DNA of 64,000 nt from Lasioglossum baleicum (Eukaryota > Arthropoda > Insecta > Hymenoptera > Halictidae). The position numbers and the translations under genes were made by a program. Shown in pieces: positions 59,589 through 64,000 of the stretch. The stretch spans positions 10,541,579 to 10,605,578 of the forward strand of contig NC_134935.1 in NCBI RefSeq assembly GCF_051020765.1, given 5' to 3'. Numbering within the stretch: position 1 is the stretch's first letter; the number at the start of each line of letters is the position of its first letter. The notes under the pieces were generated by a model that worked only from the letters and a program-made list of their open reading frames with translations, was not told the origin of the DNA and made no database searches.

Positions 59589-61408
59589 ATTGGCGATTTT
59601 AGGTAATTTCCAAATCGCTCTCCTGTAAAATTTCCTTTTTTTGACTAATGTCACTTTTCATACGAGTGAATGACATATGAAACTTTACTGTTGATTTTCA
59701 AGAGATTGGTTAATTTGTTACCTACGGGTTTCTTAGAGAGCTTTGAAAATGTACTCATTCTTGCGGAAAATTTTTTTTATAAATCTCCACAGATCCAGAA
59801 ATGTAGAATCACCCTATGACGTCCACGACACATATTTTGTATACATCCTGTTGCGAGGAGTCGGACTCCAAAGACGCTGTTCCGGATAAATGAAGTCCCA
59901 TTGTACTTTTCAATAACGCTTCGACTCTTCCGTAAGTGTTCGATTACCGAATGACTCGAAAGAATTGCATCAATCCCACCACTAAATTGAACTCGTACCG
60001 TAAGTCGCGCGGTATGAAAACTCGCCGTTTCAAAGGGGTTTGAAGATAGCTCGACATTAAATCTAGCCGAAAAGTGGTCGGTGTTGTGCCGTGTTGCGAA
60101 ATGCATGGCATCCTTTAACCGTCGTTCGCGCTCGCCAGGACAGGTTGATCTAACTGTTCCCGGGAATCTCGTTCCTCGAAAGGGTCGCGCGGCACGGAAT
60201 ACGGGTCACGAATGAAACTGCAAAATAAATGAACGTCCGGGGGACGAACGGGGGGGGGGGCGCGGCAGCAGTGGCGAAACCGTACTGGACAAACGTAACG
60301 TAACGCGGCCGACAGCCTTCCTCATTGTACATTTAAATGCGCGCTTATATTAATTCATACTGTCTTCGCCCGGCTAGAACGTAACCGTTCCGGGAAAAAT
60401 CGGGCCGGGATAGAGATGACGCGAAAAAAACCGCGCGAGAAGACAGAGACACAGAAGAAGAGAGCGGGGACAGAGCTCTTTTTCACCGGGCGACACTTAT
60501 TTCCTCATTTCGCAGCCCATAGCGGTGGAACGAGCGTCTGTTAATTGCATATGGGAGTTGCCCGCGGATGCTCGCGTTGTCCCCACCTGCACACGCTGTC
60601 TGGCAAGAAAACCGCGGAACATTCTAAATTAATGCTTTTCGTTAACGCGTAGCCGCCGTGGATGCAATTATAACCGTTCTGTCGTGGAATGTGACCAGGG
60701 TGTCGTCCGTGTTGCTGGGAAATCCGGAGGATAACGCGCAAGCGCGACGCCAAGCATTTCGCTCATGCCAGCTGTCCACCCGACCGGGCTTATTCCAGAC
60801 GAGGTGTGGACGCAAAATGCCCTGTGGGGCACGAGGCCGGCTCCGCCGATATATTCAGAGCAAACCAAGCCGCGCCCAGAAGTAACAAAGTGTGTACTTT
60901 GTTAATAGTAAGAAAATATAGGACAAAGTATATTTGTTAAAAGTAACAAAGTGATAGCAATTAAGATTTACATGTTTACAATTTATTTTCACATTGCAAC
61001 TGAAATATGTATACACTATTTCAGGTTTTGTTTAATAACATAACAGGGTTGGTCACCGCATATTACCACTATTTTTCCGGAGGTGGACGTCATTGACTTT
61101 TTTAAGAACTTTTTGTTATTCGACCACTTAATGTGCATGTTGATGTTGTCTACATGAAAGTGTTGACCTACTGATTCATGTGGGAAAATCATTTTTTAAA
61201 GAGATATGGGAGCCTCAATCAGATTGAAAATAATATAAAAGTATTTTAGAATTCGTCTCATGTTTTCAATGTTTTAAATTACACCTACTGATTGTTGTCA
61301 TAAAAGCAATAAAATCCTCAGTCTAATGATGAACAACACGGATACAAATACAGTATTTGTCATAATTCTATCAAAAACCCCTCAACTTAATTAAACTTGT
61401 AGGTTTGT

Positions 61409-62133
61409 AAGGGTGTATAAAAAGTAATGGTCATCCCTTCTAGGGGTGAATCTACACCTCCGGGTCGGTGGAGATTTGTAAGAGAAACTTGCCGCAAAAT
61501 TGTTTGTAACAAAGAAAATTGTTGGTAAAGTTGATTTTTACATCAACACCTTCTACTTATCAAGAAGAGTAAAAGTTTGAAAGAAGCCACATGTCGCAAA
61601 GAAGTCGTTATTGAGATATAAGCTGTTAAAGTTTTTGCAATATTTGATTGTGTAGTGTTATACATATAGACAAAAGCCTACTACTACAGTCCACCCGACC
61701 GTGTCGATGAGACTGAACATGAGACTGAGCAAACGAAAGTGCCTTTCTCCTATAAATCATGATGTATTTGGTATGTAATCCAATAGATTTGTACCTCGTT
61801 TGGCTTAAGGCACGCACACGATCTCATTCTGTCTCATCGACACGATCGTGTGGACTGTAGTAGTAGAGTTTTGTCTATACGTATAATTCTACACAATCAA
61901 ATTTTGCAACAAATTCAACAGCTTATATCTCAATGATTGTTTGCTACATATGGCTCCTCTCAAATTTTTTCTCTTCTGGATGAGTGGAAGGTGTTGACGT
62001 AAAAAACAACTTTACCAACAATTTTCTTTGTTGTAAACACTTTGGCGGCGAGTTTCTCTTACATATGTCCTGCGATCTAGAGGTGTAGATTCACCCCTAG
62101 GACGGATGACCATTACTTTTTATACACCCTGTA
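61409..62133. mobile_element. Long fold-back element, arms about 340 bp
   Basis: The left arm begins AGGGTGTATAAAAAGTAATG and TAGGGGTGAATCTACACCTC; the right arm ends TAGATTCACCCCTAGGACGG and TTACTTTTTATACACCCTGT. Inner pairs such as CTACTACAGTCCACCCGACC and GTGGACTGTAGTAGTAG show that almost the whole element is palindromic. It has no coding capacity. Confidence 0.9.
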
Positions 62134-63048
62134 CATCATAAATAGACTGCGGATCTTTATGCATTTTTGGTTTACAAGAATTTTCAAGAAACGCTGCAGA
62201 TTTTTATTTATCTCGGACCTACTTTAATCAATTACTTTGGACCTGATCATGAAAGCCGCAAATACTGGAGAGAGTAAGCATACTCGCAGTCAGGCGAACA
62301 ATATTGGTGACAATTGATGTATTCCCCGGCTCGTAGAAAAACAGGCATTGGCCATTAGTGAAAAATAGAGCAGTCATAGTTCTAGCGCGTCGCGTTAGAT
62401 AAATCGGAGATTCAATTAGGGTCACGTTATTTTGATTTCTTCGTATAATTTCCTTGGTGTTCAGTATTCATTCCGAGTCGTTAAGTCGCCACAGTTCATT
62501 GCTCGATAAAGCTATCGATCCCGATTAGCTCTAGGGGACAATTTCTGACGTGAACGTCGCAGAGAATCGGTTCTTCGTCTTCCGCGGAGCCTCCGTTATT
62601 CGCGTACGATCTGCGAATCGAAGAAGGCCAGTAGAATTGTTAGTGTTAAAGTGTTAATAAATCGTTTCGTATACGCGAGGCAACGCATAAAGGTAAACAG
62701 GCAATTCGTAAGATAATTAATTGTGAGACAACAGATTCCATTTTGGCCCTGCTTATAATTTCTCGCTTTCCATGTGCAGTGAGGTATGCTAGAACGAACT
62801 AATTGGTTCTAAAACCTCGTTCGTTATGGCGTCTGTTCGCTCTAGCATACACATGTATAGGAATGCGTGTATTTAGAGGCAGTACGTCTCAAAGCTGCAG
62901 TCTGGATCAAAATTACTCGGTACAATGATTCGAACCGCGAAAACTCGAAACTTAAGATATTAGCGCCGTTGGTTCTCTCTAGCACGTCGACTCATACTAA
63001 TTAATCCATAGAGGAAACAGAAATTCAAAAACAGTCGGGATTTATCGT

Positions 63049-63845
63049 TAAGGTGGAGTGGGGTAAGTCCGCCCTAGTTTTTGTAAAGTTGGAGTTTAAA
63101 CTGATGTATTTTCAGTCTGGTACGTAAAAACTTAACGTTCTTGGTATCAAACTCTTGCCACAGTTATTACTGATGAATTAGTATTATGTAGGATTCTAAT
63201 TTTGCTTGAAAATTATCATTTTGATAGGATATTGTACAAAGTGTCTACTAGGACGCATTTGCCCCGAAAATGGGGCAAGTCCGTCTCTGAGAGTTAAAAA
63301 TGCTTTCGAATCTTATTTAAAGTGCTATGGGGCAAAAAAAGAATGAGTAACAAGCCTGCTTTAAAATGCTTCGTATTGCATTAAATTATATTGTTTAGTT
63401 TTATAGTTACCCATACAGTACGGACTTACCCCACCGTGATAGTACGGACTTGCCTCGTGTAGTAATATGTACGGGGCAAGATCATCTTAGTGTTTTTCTT
63501 AATAAATTAAAAAAAATACAGAGAACGGTTTAGTTAATGTAAACCTACATCAATATTTGTTGTAATTACCTAAAATAACAACATAGAATATATTAATAAG
63601 TTTGTAAACTATTGCACGTTCAGGGTAACCTCAAAGTTGTACGTGTACCTCGCACGTGACTATTTGGCATTGGTTGATTTAAGCGAGGAAAACACCTTTA
63701 TTCTTGTGCGACATCTATGTGGAATAGTTCATACTAATTTATACTACATTAATAAATACAAGCTAGAAAAATTTCGTTCATATTATACTAAAAATAACCA
63801 ATTAACGGACTTGCCCCGTAGATGGACTTACCCCACTCCACCTTA
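63049..63845. mobile_element. GGTGGAGTGGGGTAAG TIR element, about 797 bp
   Basis: The left end TAAGGTGGAGTGGGGTAAGT is mirrored by ACTTACCCCACTCCACCTTA. The interior carries repeated GGGGCAAGTCCG / CGGACTTGCCCC motifs near 63263, 63283, 63421, 63445, 63473 and 63806. A plus-strand frame at 63637-63915 runs out through the right end and is not a credible gene. Confidence 0.85.
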
Positions 63846-64000
63846 CGTTTCTAACTCTATTGCAACCAGCGGATCCTTTAGAAAATTTGATTCTTTAGAC
63901 AATGAAATACATTGAATTTTTATATAGAATATGAACAGGATTTTTAATGTCGAAAAATTGGAAAACGATTTTATATACGACACCTCGTTAACTTTTTCAA

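Larger units (their letters stand above)
56760..64000. other. Region upstream of gene D (7.2 kb) without a recognised gene
   Basis: I searched both strands for the DM4/12 motifs (FP.GS, RR..R.LY, GR.C, paired Cys) and for other domains and found none. Content: a GA microsatellite (56834-56857), a MITE (57234-57421), hAT-like termini near 59478-59490, CpG-rich DNA at 60.1-60.9 kb with a G12 run near 60250, a fold-back (61409-62133) and a TIR element (63049-63845). Confidence 0.55.

Overview
The window looks like insect nuclear DNA. It carries split genes with GT-AG introns, no operon-like packing, many short palindromic DNA transposons (mariner-, hAT- and Tigger-like), and AT-rich stretches alternating with CpG-rich blocks. 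A hymenopteran source is my guess from that base-composition mosaic; nothing in the window proves it.

The recognisable protein-coding content is one tandem cluster of four paralogous genes, all on the minus strand. They belong to the insect DM4/DM12 family of small secreted proteins, whose function is unknown. I call them A (1-7602, cut by the window start), B (20348-22710), C (27987-43112) and D (47585-56759). I rebuilt each gene by hand from splice sites. B, C and D each have four coding exons with intron phases 0, 2, 2; A shows the first three exons with the same phases. Exon 1 holds a signal peptide, a basic cleavage-like site and an FP(E/K/Q)GS motif. Exon 2 in A, C and D opens with a hydrophobic segment containing one Cys and ends in a second Arg-rich site plus a (L/M)Y..(K/N)(L/M/I/F)E motif. 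Exon 3 holds the GR.CVL..(I/L)C core (C-x5-C). Exon 4 holds two further cysteines. The four are most simply explained by tandem duplication followed by divergence. B is the most divergent copy, and A has gained a long Tyr/Lys-rich stretch.

Everything else is intron or intergenic DNA filled with non-autonomous transposons and tandem repeats. Notable items are a 16-bp minisatellite present in two introns of gene D (one array framed by 74-bp direct repeats inside a TIR element), a dispersed MITE family with at least 15 recognisable ends, a hAT-like element interrupted by one of those MITEs, a 462-bp hAT-like element with an exact 8-bp target duplication, two long fold-back elements, and a roughly 800-bp element carrying a repeated subterminal motif. 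I see no rRNA, tRNA or CRISPR array and no second gene family.

Layout: A 3' part with a large intron 2 (1-7.6 kb); transposon-rich intergenic (7.6-20.3 kb); compact B (20.3-22.7 kb); intergenic (22.7-28.0 kb); C with giant introns (28.0-43.1 kb); intergenic (43.1-47.6 kb); D (47.6-56.8 kb); region upstream of D with no recognisable gene (56.8-64 kb).
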